The position numbers and the translations under genes were made by a program. Below, piece after piece: positions 1 to 7,454 of a stretch of 15,135 nucleotides of DNA. Below the pieces are notes generated by a model that worked only from the letters and a program-made list of their open reading frames with translations, was not told the DNA's origin and searched no databases. Source of the DNA: CAYNLG01 sp964397995 (GTDB taxonomy: Bacteria > Planctomycetota > Phycisphaerae > FEN-1346); NCBI GenBank assembly GCA_964397995.1, contig CAYNLG010000085.1, positions 1 to 15,135 on the forward strand, given 5' to 3'. Numbering within the stretch: the stretch's first letter is position 1; the number at the start of each line of letters is the position of its first letter.

Positions 1-718
1 AGATCTGCTTGATGTACCCGCGCACGGTGTGGGCGCTGAGCGCGAGGTTGTAGGCGATCTCGCCGGCCGACTCGCCGTTGAGCTGGCGGAACACCACGCG
101 GCGCAGCCGCGGCGGCAGCTTCTGGCCGAGCGTGTATCCATTGGGCATGCGCTCGTGGAACAACCAGTCGGCGTGGCGGAAGAACGCCTCGATCAGATCG
201 CGACGTGACTCGGCCAGCGCCGGTGAGCCATGCCGATGATGCAGCCCCAGGCCGATCAGCCAATCCGGGTTGCGCAGGCGGAGCATGGCCAGCATCGCCA
301 AGTCCACCTTCCAATCACGCAAGTGCTGCTTGTAGATCGTGCTGGCGTACCATTCGTCGTCTTCGATCACATCCTCCCGGCGCGCCACGACATATCCGCC
401 GTTGCCGCGCATGCGCTCGAACAGCGGGCCGACGATCGGATCGCCATCGCCGCGCGTTTCGAGGTACTTGCGAAGAAACGGTCGCTGGCTCTCGGCGTAG
501 CCGTGGTCGAGCAGGAGCGTGGGGACGATCGTCGCCGCGTCATCGCCCTCGATGGCGAACTCCAGGTAGACCCCGGCGTCGACCCCCGCGGTATCGACCA
601 ATCCCTCCAGCAACACACGCTTCCAGTGGTTGGGCGAACCACCGGCCGTGTGAGCATCACTGATCGTCCGCAACAACGCGGCGACGGACTTGCACGAGAT
701 CCCGGAAGCTTGCGTCAT
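1..718 (-). CDS. LuxR-type HTH transcriptional regulator, partial (C-terminal end cut by window edge)
   Basis: Translating the minus strand from ATG at 718 gives 239 uninterrupted codons that run off the left edge. The last ~40 visible residues (about 200-239) look like a LuxR/FixJ-type DNA-binding domain: LPPRLRRVVFRQLNGESAGE followed by IAYNLALSAHTVRGYIKQI, matching the family's 'open arm, then EIA..L..S..TV..yi..I' recognition-helix pattern. Residues 1-200 are a soluble alpha/beta region with no receiver-domain signature that I recognise; it may be a GAF/PAS-like sensor, but I cannot name it. The protein would need only about 20-30 more residues to finish the HTH. A second in-frame ATG lies at 739, preceded by a stop; neither start has a clear ribosome site, so the start is uncertain by 7 codons. 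It reads away from ilvD's 3' end and appears to be a single transcription unit. Regulator class is well supported, its target is unknown. Confidence 0.8.
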   Translation of the reverse strand, partial: MTQASGISCKSVAALLRTISDAHTAGGSPNHWKRVLLEGLVDTAGVDAGVYLEFAIEGDDAATIVPTLLLDHGYAESQRPFLRKYLETRGDGDPIVGPLFERMRGNGGYVVARREDVIEDDEWYASTIYKQHLRDWKVDLAMLAMLRLRNPDWLIGLGLHHRHGSPALAESRRDLIEAFFRHADWLFHERMPNGYTLGQKLPPRLRRVVFRQLNGESAGEIAYNLALSAHTVRGYIKQI

Positions 719-969
719 GACTACCCCAGTTCCCCGCATCGGTCGCGGGTGTCCAGTGCGGAATCACCCAAAAGTAAGCGACTCGCATTGTGACCGATTC
801 TCCGGCCACCGTCGAGCAAAAAGACATCCCCAATACGAGGGGGGCCTCAAGGTCGGGTCTGGCGACAGTATGAGCGGGCACTAAGCTGCCTGAACGCATG
901 TTCATCAGCAGCAAGGGCTTCCGGGAACTTCCGGACACTCGGAGTCGGCGGAACACGATGGCAAGCGTC

Positions 970-998
970 GGTGGGCGACATGGGGAAAATCGCCCACC
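970..998. repeat. Perfect 9-bp inverted repeat (hairpin)
   Basis: GGTGGGCGA (970-978) and TCGCCCACC (990-998) are exact reverse complements separated by an 11-base loop. Neither strand shows a T-run right after the stem, so it does not look like an intrinsic terminator. It could be an operator or a structured RNA element, or chance in GC-rich DNA. Confidence 0.5.
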
Positions 999-1013
999 GG
1001 CATGCGGGGGAAG

Positions 1014-1044
1014 CGGTCGGCGGCCACTGCGGTTGTGCCGACCG
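1014..1044 (+). terminator. Hairpin followed by T-rich tract (possible plus-strand terminator)
   Basis: CGGTCGGC (1014-1021) pairs exactly with GCCGACCG (1037-1044) across a 15-base loop, and on the plus strand it is followed by the T-rich TTTCATTTATTCTT at 1045-1058. That is the layout of an intrinsic terminator for rightward transcription, but no plus-strand gene lies upstream. It would stop antisense transcription from entering ilvD. In the minus direction, in which ilvD is read, no T-run follows. Confidence 0.3.
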
Positions 1045-1169
1045 TTTCATTTATTCTTCCTCGTGCCGTTTCAACTCGCCCGGGCTGCCGTTGAACCGAC
1101 CGATGCGCCTGCGTGGCTTCCACTCGAGATCGGGTCGCGCGGCTGGTGCGTGCTCGAAAGGGCGGCCGG

Positions 1170-2870
1170 TCACTCATCGGTGACGCAGCCCTCGCTGGCG
1201 GTCTTGACGGTCTTGATGTACTTCCACAGCGTGCCGCGGTGGGCCTTGTAGGCCGGCCTCGCCCAGGCGCCGCGGCGGGCGGCGATTTCGTCATCGCCCA
1301 GGTCGACCGCGATCGTGCCGGCGTCGTCGTCGATGGTGATCTGGTCGCCATCGCGGATCAGGGCGATCGGCCCGCCGTCCTGCGCTTCGGGCACGACGTG
1401 GCCGATGATGAACCCGTGCGACCCGCCGGAGAAGCGGCCGTCGGTGATCAGCGCCACGCCGTCCACCAGCCCCGCGCCGGCCAGGGCGCTGGTGGGCGTG
1501 AGCATTTCGGGCATGCCCGGCCCGCCCTTGGGGCCTTCGTATCGGATCACGATGACCTGGCCCTTGCGGATCTGGCCGCCCTCCAGGCCCTTGAGCATGT
1601 CCTCCTCGCTGTCGTAAACCTTGGCCGGGCCGCTGAACTTCGTGCCCTGCTTGCCGGTGATCTTGCCCACCGCGCCGTCGGGCGCGAGGTTGCCCTTGAG
1701 GATGCTGATGTGGCCGGTCGGTTTGAGCGGCTTATCGACGGTGGCGATCACCTTCTGCCCTTCGCTCAGGCCCGGCGCGGCTTCGAGGTTCTCCTCGAGC
1801 GTCTTGCCGGTGACGGTCATGCACGTGCCGTCGAGCAGGCCCTTGTGCAGCAGGTACTTCATCACCGCCGGCACGCCGCCGACCTTGTGCACGTCTTCCA
1901 TCACGAACTTGCCCGAGGGCTTGAGGTCGCCCAGCAGCGGGATGCGGTGCGCCACGGCGTAGAAGTCATCGATGCTCAGCTCGACATCGACCGCCCGGGC
2001 GATCGCCAGCAGGTGCAGCACGAGGTTGGTCGAGCCGCCCATCGCCATGGCCAGCACCATCGCGTTTTCGAAGGCCTGGCGGGTCATGATGTCGCGCGGC
2101 TTGAGGTCGAGCTCGAGCAGTTGGAGCATCGCGGCGCCGGCCCGGCGGCATTCGTCGTGCTTGCCGCCGTCCTCCGCGGGCGTGCTCGATGAATACGGCA
2201 GGGACATGCCCATCGCCTCGATCGCGCTGGCCATGGTGTTCGCGGTGTACATCCCGCCGCACGCCCCGGCGCCGGGGCAACTGTTTTTGACGATCTGCCG
2301 CCGCTCGTCTTCGCTGATCGCCCCGGCCAGCTTCTCGCCGTAGCTCTGGAACGCGCTGACGATGTCCAGCACGCGGTCTTCGCCCTTGATCTCGGCGCAG
2401 CCGGGCTTGATCGTCCCGCCGTAGACCATGATCGCCGGGCGGTTGAGCCGCCCCATCGCGATCAGGCAGCCGGGCATGTTCTTGTCGCAGCCGGGCAGCG
2501 CGACCATCGCGTCGTACCACTGGGCGGCCATGACGGTTTCGATCGAATCGGCGATCAGGTCGCGCGATTGCAGCGAGTAGCTCATGCCATCGGTGCCCAT
2601 CGCGATGCCGTCGGACACGCCGATGGTGTTGAACCGCATGCCGACCATCCCGGCCGACTGCACGCCCTCGTGTACCATCGCCGCCAGGTCGTTCAGGTGC
2701 ATGTTGCAGGGATTGCCCTCGAACCAGTTGGCGACGATGCCGACCTGCGGCTTGTCCATGTCCTCGGGCGTGAGGCCGGTGGCGTAGAGCATCGCCTGGC
2801 TGGCGCCCTGGCTGGCCGGCTGGGTGATGCGGCTGGAATACCTGTTCAGCTTGTGCGTGGTCGTGCTCAT
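1170..2870 (-). CDS. ilvD: Dihydroxy-acid dehydratase IlvD
   Basis: IlvD dehydrates 2,3-dihydroxy-isovalerate and 2,3-dihydroxy-3-methylvalerate to the 2-keto acids, the third step of valine/isoleucine (and leucine/pantothenate) synthesis in the cytoplasm. The 566-residue product has the family's usual length. Three Cys expected to bind the [2Fe-2S] cluster are visible: C55 in GNPCNMHL, C128 in the signature GCDKNMPGC and C204 in GACGGMYTANTM. K130 of CDK is the lysine that is carbamylated to bind Mg in characterised relatives. The C-terminal GRFSGGSHGFIIGHVVPEA carries the active-site serine region. I chose ATG at 2870 over the longer frame from 2957 because the homologous region starts there, an ACGAGG ribosome site lies 7 bases upstream, and the longer version would run over the promoter into the divergent gene. 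No other ilv gene is in the window. Confidence 0.97.
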   Translation of the reverse strand: MSTTTHKLNRYSSRITQPASQGASQAMLYATGLTPEDMDKPQVGIVANWFEGNPCNMHLNDLAAMVHEGVQSAGMVGMRFNTIGVSDGIAMGTDGMSYSLQSRDLIADSIETVMAAQWYDAMVALPGCDKNMPGCLIAMGRLNRPAIMVYGGTIKPGCAEIKGEDRVLDIVSAFQSYGEKLAGAISEDERRQIVKNSCPGAGACGGMYTANTMASAIEAMGMSLPYSSSTPAEDGGKHDECRRAGAAMLQLLELDLKPRDIMTRQAFENAMVLAMAMGGSTNLVLHLLAIARAVDVELSIDDFYAVAHRIPLLGDLKPSGKFVMEDVHKVGGVPAVMKYLLHKGLLDGTCMTVTGKTLEENLEAAPGLSEGQKVIATVDKPLKPTGHISILKGNLAPDGAVGKITGKQGTKFSGPAKVYDSEEDMLKGLEGGQIRKGQVIVIRYEGPKGGPGMPEMLTPTSALAGAGLVDGVALITDGRFSGGSHGFIIGHVVPEAQDGGPIALIRDGDQITIDDDAGTIAVDLGDDEIAARRGAWARPAYKAHRGTLWKYIKTVKTASEGCVTDE

Positions 2871-2895
2871 GGTGATGCCTCGTGCGGGGGCGGGG

Positions 2896-2904
2896 ATTTT
2901 AGCA
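2896..2904 (-). promoter_or_regulatory. Candidate extended -10 promoter for ilvD
   Basis: Read on the minus strand, TGCTAAAAT (2904 down to 2896) is an extended -10 element (TGnTAAAAT, 5 of 6 in the hexamer). No good -35 is present, as is usual for extended -10 promoters. Transcription would begin near 2889, leaving about 19 bases of leader that contain the ACGAGG ribosome site. Inferred from sequence only. Confidence 0.45.
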
Positions 2905-2911
2905 GATCGGC

Positions 2912-2927
2912 CCGCGCCAGCGCGCGG
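2912..2927. repeat. Short palindrome between divergent promoters
   Basis: CCGCGC (2912-2917) and GCGCGG (2922-2927) form an inverted repeat around CAGC. It sits exactly between the two divergent -10 elements of ilvD and the DUF4160 gene, a place where a shared operator would act. The low complexity of the GC-rich arms means it may be chance. Confidence 0.3.
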
Positions 2928-2936
2928 TGATATACT
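2928..2936 (+). promoter_or_regulatory. Candidate extended -10 promoter for the DUF4160/DUF2442 pair
   Basis: TGATATACT is a TGnTATACT extended -10 with 5 of 6 matches to TATAAT. No -35 is recognisable at 17 bp. The predicted start point near 2943 is only about 4 bases before the ATG at 2947, so the message would be nearly leaderless; this agrees with the absence of any Shine-Dalgarno sequence there. Confidence 0.5.
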
Positions 2937-2946
2937 CAAGCCGATC

Positions 2947-3183
2947 ATGCCGACCATTCTGCGAACCGGCCCCTACCGCATATACTTCTACAGTCATGAG
3001 CCCAACGAGCCGCCGCACGTTCACGTGGATCGTGAGGCCATGACGATGAAAGCGTGGCTTCGACCGGTTCGCGTCGCGGCCAACCACGGCTTCGCGCGAC
3101 AAGAGCTGAACCAGATTCTCCGACTGCTTGCAGATCACCAAACCACACTCTGGGATGCCTGGCATGAGTTCCACGGAAACTAA
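2947..3183 (+). CDS. DUF4160 domain protein (first gene of a DUF4160/DUF2442 pair)
   Basis: The 78-residue product matches the DUF4160 pattern along its whole length: an N-terminal IYFYSHEPNEPPHVHV block (residues about 11-26), the tract W-L-P-V-R with N-x-G-F (about 37-48), and a C-terminal helix ending LWDAWHEF. Its biochemical role is not established; DUF4160 genes commonly sit next to a DUF2442 gene and the pair has been regarded as a possible toxin-antitoxin-like module. The start at 2947 gives full domain length; upstream in-frame codons would enter the promoter and ilvD. It overlaps the next gene by 20 bases, pointing to translational coupling. It is divergent from ilvD, 76 bp away. 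Confidence 0.85.
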   Translation: MPTILRTGPYRIYFYSHEPNEPPHVHVDREAMTMKAWLRPVRVAANHGFARQELNQILRLLADHQTTLWDAWHEFHGN

Positions 3184-3460
3184 GAGCGCCGCCCTGATCA
3201 CCGCCGTGCGCTGCACGGATGAATCGCTCGAAGTCGATCTCGCCGATGGGCGAACAATCATTGTTCCGCTGGCGTGGTACCCGCGATTGTGGCACGGCAC
3301 GGCCGCGGAGCGAGGGCGATGGACACTCACCGGCGGCGGCCGTGGCATCCACTGGCCCGATCTTGACGAGGATCTCGCCGCGGACGGCCTGATCGATGGC
3401 CGGCCCTCGAGCGAATCGCAGAACTCGCTGAGCAAGTGGCTGGCCGCACGCGAGCGATGA
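3164..3460 (+). CDS. DUF2442 domain protein (partner of DUF4160)
   Basis: The 98-residue product has the DUF2442 layout: an AVRCTDESLEVDLADGRTII strand-turn-strand start (residues about 14-33), then VPLAWYPRL (34-42), a GGGRGIHWPDLDEDL block (about 57-71) and a final GRPSSES. DUF2442 is a small domain of unknown function, often coded with DUF4160; in such pairs it is sometimes guessed to be the DNA-binding or antitoxin-like partner, which I cannot confirm. I chose ATG at 3164, where similarity begins; ATGs at 3155 and 3128 in the same frame would add 3 or 12 residues and increase the overlap with DUF4160 (20 bp as called). The ABC ATPase gene starts 39 bp after its stop. Confidence 0.82.
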   Translation: MSSTETKSAALITAVRCTDESLEVDLADGRTIIVPLAWYPRLWHGTAAERGRWTLTGGGRGIHWPDLDEDLAADGLIDGRPSSESQNSLSKWLAARER

Positions 3461-3499
3461 AACTTCGACCGTGCCGCGGCGGGCGGTTAACATGCTGCG

Positions 3500-4552
<1,053 letters not shown>

Positions 4553-4574
4553 TCCTCGCGGCCCCGCCGACCGA

Positions 4575-4580
4575 TAGGAT
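4575..4580 (+). promoter_or_regulatory. Candidate -10 (TAGGAT) for the secreted-protein gene
   Basis: TAGGAT lies in the 11-mer CCGATAGGATA (4571-4581), which recurs on the minus strand in front of the yjbQ-carA operon (12336 down to 12326). A TTGAAT at 4545-4550 is too far (24 bp) to be a normal -35. Transcription would start near 4587 and leave about 26 bases of leader with an AGGAGG site at 4603-4608. Confidence 0.3.
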
Positions 4581-4612
4581 AGGGGGAGAGGGTGCGGCTT
4601 GAAGGAGGCCTG

Positions 4613-6514
4613 ATGCGGCACAGTACGGCACTATGGGCGGGACTCGCGGTGATGGCCGCCGCGGCGGCTGCGCCGGCTGCCGAGGGGCCCGCGCTGCCGG
4701 CCCTGGAGCGGTTGCCCGCCGACGTTATCGGGTTCCTCTACATCCCGCACCTTGGCCGGGCCGAGGCGGCGCTCGGGCAGTTCCGCGAGCGGACCGGCGT
4801 CAATCTCGGCGGGAGCGAGCAGCCCCTCCGCCACGCCCTGGCGGTCCGGACCGACATCCACGTCGACCTCGATCCCGAGGGCAGCGCCGCCGTCGTCTGG
4901 CTCGACCCGAAGCGGTTCCGCAACCGGTACACCGTCTACGTCTTGCCGGTGACCGACTGGCCGGCGCTGCTCGGCGCGACCGGGGCCGAGCCGATGGGCG
5001 TGGACTTCTATGCCCTGACGGGGACGCGCGGTCCGCGGTTCGTCCTGAAGGCCGGCGACCACGCCCTGGTGACGAGTTCGGCCCGGACGATGGAGGCCGT
5101 CCGGGCGCAGCCGGGCCGCCTGCTGAACCTGCTGCCCCCGGAGACGCGGCGGCGGCTCGCCCGGACGGGGGTCCATCTGCACCTCGACGTGGGGCGGCTG
5201 GTCGAGGTCTACGAGTCCGAGATCGCTTCCTGGTTCCGGGCATCGAGCGGTCAGATCTACTACGAGCCCGACGCCGTGGCGTACGCGGACATCTTCGTCG
5301 CCTACATGCTGGCCATCGCGGACTTTGTCGACCAGATCGAGACGGTGGACCTCTCGCTCCGCGTCGGCGACGACGCCCTCGGCGTGGACGCGGCCGTGCA
5401 GTTCCTGGGAGGGGCGCCGGTGGCGGACTTCCTGTCGGCCCAGTTCCCGGCCGCCCCGGTCGCCCCGCCGGTGTCGCCGTGGCCGCTGACGAGCCTCATC
5501 ACGACCCAGATGAACGCCCGCGCGCGGACGGACCTGGTGCTGCGGCTGACGGACTTTTACCTGGAGAAGGCCCCCCGGCCTCAGCCCCTTGGCGAAGGCA
5601 CGAAGCACGAGGTCCACGAGGCCATGCAGACGTTCCTCGGGTCACTCGGGACGCGCGTCGTCAGCATGGCCGCCCCCGCCGCGACCGGCAAGGGCATCAG
5701 CGCCGAAGTGACCGTGTACCAGCTTACCGACGCCGCGCAGTTCCAGCGCGGCCTCGAGTTGCTGGCGGCGGCGTGGGAGCGGCTCGCGGATCAGCTCAAC
5801 CTCTACCTGCGGGTCCGCATCGACCCGGATGTGATGCGCATCGGCGACGTCCAGGTGGGCCGCTACGAGCCGCGCATGCGGTTCGGGATTCCCGCGCGGC
5901 ACCTCCAGTTCCGGCGGCAGTTGCGGCTGCTCTACGGGGCGGACGAACTCGCGTATCTGGTGGCCCTGGTCGGCGATCACGCCGTCGTCGGTGTGGGGGC
6001 CGACACCTCGCTCTTCGAGAAGACGGTCCGCCAACTGGCCGCCGGCGGGACGCCCGAGGCGAGCGAGGCCGTCGAACACGTCCGGACCGAACTGGCGGGG
6101 CGGCAGAACGTGTCGGTCATGGCCAGCCTGCCGCTCACCCTGCGCAAGTCGCTTCTGCAGGGGGGTACGCCGCCGGAACGGATCGGCAACGTGCGGCCGG
6201 GGACGTCGCTCGTGGGTCTGACGCTCGCCTTCGAGGGGTCGGCCGCCACGATGGCCAGCCACGTGCCCTACGAGCAGATCCGCCTGGCCCGCGAGTTGCT
6301 GGACCGGGTGGCGCCGAAGGTGACCCAGGCGCCGGAGTCGCTCTTCGAGCCCGAGACGACCGAGCCGGAGGCGCCGGAGACGCCAGCCGAAGGGCCGGCC
6401 ACGCCCGAACCGGGTGAATCGCTCTTCCCGCCGGAAGGGGCGGCGCCGGCCGGCGCGGACGAGGCGGCCGAACCGGGACCCGAGCCCGGTGAAGGTCCTG
6501 AGCCTGTCGACTGA
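4613..6514 (+). CDS. Secreted protein of unknown function with acidic Pro/Glu-rich tail
   Basis: The 633-residue product begins with a signal peptide (MRHSTALWAGLAVM then an Ala run; likely cleavage after about residue 22-23, APAA/EG) and so should be exported. The mature part starts LPALERLPADVIGFLYIPHL and has repeated alpha/beta stretches with paired statements such as YTVYVLPVTDW and FVLKAGDHALVTSS. This layout recalls the DUF3352-type large exported proteins of planctomycetes and cyanobacteria, but I cannot assign it firmly. No catalytic motif or transmembrane helix is evident after the signal. The last ~60 residues are a low-complexity Pro/Glu/Ala tail with two ESLF-x-PE repeats. I chose ATG at 4613 because AGGAGG lies 4 bases upstream; a GTG at 4592 in the same frame would put that ribosome site inside the gene. 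It starts 60 bp after the ABC ATPase and ends 6 bp from the convergent protease gene. Confidence 0.8.
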   Translation: MRHSTALWAGLAVMAAAAAAPAAEGPALPALERLPADVIGFLYIPHLGRAEAALGQFRERTGVNLGGSEQPLRHALAVRTDIHVDLDPEGSAAVVWLDPKRFRNRYTVYVLPVTDWPALLGATGAEPMGVDFYALTGTRGPRFVLKAGDHALVTSSARTMEAVRAQPGRLLNLLPPETRRRLARTGVHLHLDVGRLVEVYESEIASWFRASSGQIYYEPDAVAYADIFVAYMLAIADFVDQIETVDLSLRVGDDALGVDAAVQFLGGAPVADFLSAQFPAAPVAPPVSPWPLTSLITTQMNARARTDLVLRLTDFYLEKAPRPQPLGEGTKHEVHEAMQTFLGSLGTRVVSMAAPAATGKGISAEVTVYQLTDAAQFQRGLELLAAAWERLADQLNLYLRVRIDPDVMRIGDVQVGRYEPRMRFGIPARHLQFRRQLRLLYGADELAYLVALVGDHAVVGVGADTSLFEKTVRQLAAGGTPEASEAVEHVRTELAGRQNVSVMASLPLTLRKSLLQGGTPPERIGNVRPGTSLVGLTLAFEGSAATMASHVPYEQIRLARELLDRVAPKVTQAPESLFEPETTEPEAPETPAEGPATPEPGESLFPPEGAAPAGADEAAEPGPEPGEGPEPVD

Positions 6515-6520
6515 CGGGCG

Positions 6521-7426
6521 TTACCCGCCGCCGTAGACGACGCCCACTACCATCAGCGCGTTGAAGGCCGCATGCCCCGCCACTGCCGGGACCAGGCTCC
6601 GTGTCCGGTACGCGACGTACCCGAGCACCGCCCCGAGAATGCCCAGGGGCAAGACGGCCTGCGGCTGGGCGGGGGCGTGGACGAGGCCGAAGACGGCGCT
6701 GCTGACCAGGAGCGCGGGGGCGGCCCCGAGGCCGCGTACCAGGGGCCACATCAGCACCCCGCGGTAGAGGAACTCCTCCGCGAGCGGCGCCAGAACCACC
6801 GCCTGGAGGATAACGCCCACGATCGCCCAGGGGCTGGGCCGGACCTCCAGCACCTCCAGCAGGGGATGGACTTGTTGGGGCACACCCAGCAGGGCGAAGA
6901 GGATCGCCGAGAGGATCATCACGGCGACGCAGACGGGCAGCACCGCCGCCACGGCCGCGATGCCGAACGCCGCACGCCGCACCGGTTGATCGCCCCGCAG
7001 TCCCAGGGCCGCCAGGGCGCCGGGCCCGCCCAGCCGCCGGACGAAGACGAGGCCCAGCAGCGGGGGAATGGTCTGGCCGGCCAGGAGGCCGGGGCTGAAG
7101 ACCGCGTTGTTCGGTACGCCCGGGAGGAGCCCCATGGTGCCCAGAAGGTGCCACAGGACCGGGAGCGTCCACGTCAGGCCGAAGAGCGCCAGGAAGAGGG
7201 CCCCGCCCAGCGGCATGGTGAGCGGCACGGTCGGCATCGCCTCCCCGACGGGCAGCGGCAGCGGTTTGCCCCGCAGGTACCACCGGGCGACGCGCCAGGC
7301 GAAGTAGGCCATCAGCGGCAGGCACGCCAGCAGCGTCACCGCGAGCCAGGGCGGCGGCAGGAGGCCCTCGTACCCCGGCTCGATCGGCAGCGGGTCGGGC
7401 GGCAGGGACGTCGGGCTCTCGGTCAT
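6521..7426 (-). CDS. CPBP family intramembrane glutamic endopeptidase
   Basis: The 301-residue membrane protein carries the three motifs of the CPBP (CAAX protease and bacteriocin-processing, Abi) family: E217-E218-x-x-x-R222 in EEFLYRG, F246-x-x-x-H250 in FGLVHA, and H285-x-x-x-N289 in HAAFNAL. About seven or eight hydrophobic segments are visible (roughly residues 27-45, 72-98, 112-130, 151-180, 200-215, 230-250, 256-273, 278-300), so it sits in the cytoplasmic membrane. In the family, the Glu/His/Asn residues form the active site within the membrane; substrates are mostly unknown in bacteria. It is the last gene of the yjbQ-carA-carB-guaA unit, starting 28 bp after guaA's stop, and may simply be co-transcribed. 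The N-terminal ~20 residues are Pro-rich and cytosolic. Confidence 0.9.
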   Translation of the reverse strand: MTESPTSLPPDPLPIEPGYEGLLPPPWLAVTLLACLPLMAYFAWRVARWYLRGKPLPLPVGEAMPTVPLTMPLGGALFLALFGLTWTLPVLWHLLGTMGLLPGVPNNAVFSPGLLAGQTIPPLLGLVFVRRLGGPGALAALGLRGDQPVRRAAFGIAAVAAVLPVCVAVMILSAILFALLGVPQQVHPLLEVLEVRPSPWAIVGVILQAVVLAPLAEEFLYRGVLMWPLVRGLGAAPALLVSSAVFGLVHAPAQPQAVLPLGILGAVLGYVAYRTRSLVPAVAGHAAFNALMVVGVVYGGG

Positions 7427-7454
7427 GGCCTGTCCCGGCGGGGCCGCCCGGCGG

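Larger units (their letters stand above)
719..1169. other. 451-bp intergenic stretch, no convincing gene
   Basis: This gap lies between the start of the LuxR-type regulator and the stop of ilvD, both on the minus strand. Several short open frames cross it but their predicted products are rich in Arg, Ser, Cys, Trp and His with no recognisable motif. The only one with a plausible ribosome site (GAGGA a few bases before ATG) is a 67-codon minus frame from 1050 to 847; I do not call it because the product is low-complexity and unrecognised. The stretch contains two perfect inverted repeats (970-998 and 1014-1044) and a 10-bp-spaced direct repeat of CTTCCGG at 918-924 and 928-934. It presumably carries the regulator's promoter, which I could not pin down. 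Confidence 0.5.

Noticed and set aside
847..1050. 67-codon minus-strand frame with a GAGGA ribosome-site-like sequence before its ATG
   Set aside because: The product is Pro/Arg/Cys/Trp-rich with no recognisable motif, and perfect hairpins lie inside it; the good ribosome site alone does not support a gene.
1113..2192. Long plus-strand open frame opposite ilvD
   Set aside because: It is the complement of a certain ilvD gene; its product is rich in Arg, Ala, Val and His, typical of a shadow frame in GC-rich DNA. The same applies to long frames opposite guaA (7425-9065) and carB (8950-10752).
2871..2957. N-terminal extension of IlvD to an ATG at 2957
   Set aside because: The added residues have no family similarity and would cover the ilvD promoter and the start of the divergent gene; ATG at 2870 has a good ribosome site.
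4553..4612. Possible assembly join or compositional seam between the left part (ilvD to ABC ATPase) and the right part
   Set aside because: Arginine codon choice seemed to shift from CGC towards CGG at the secreted-protein gene, but later genes mix both, and I could not compute codon statistics; read coverage across 4553-4612 would settle it.
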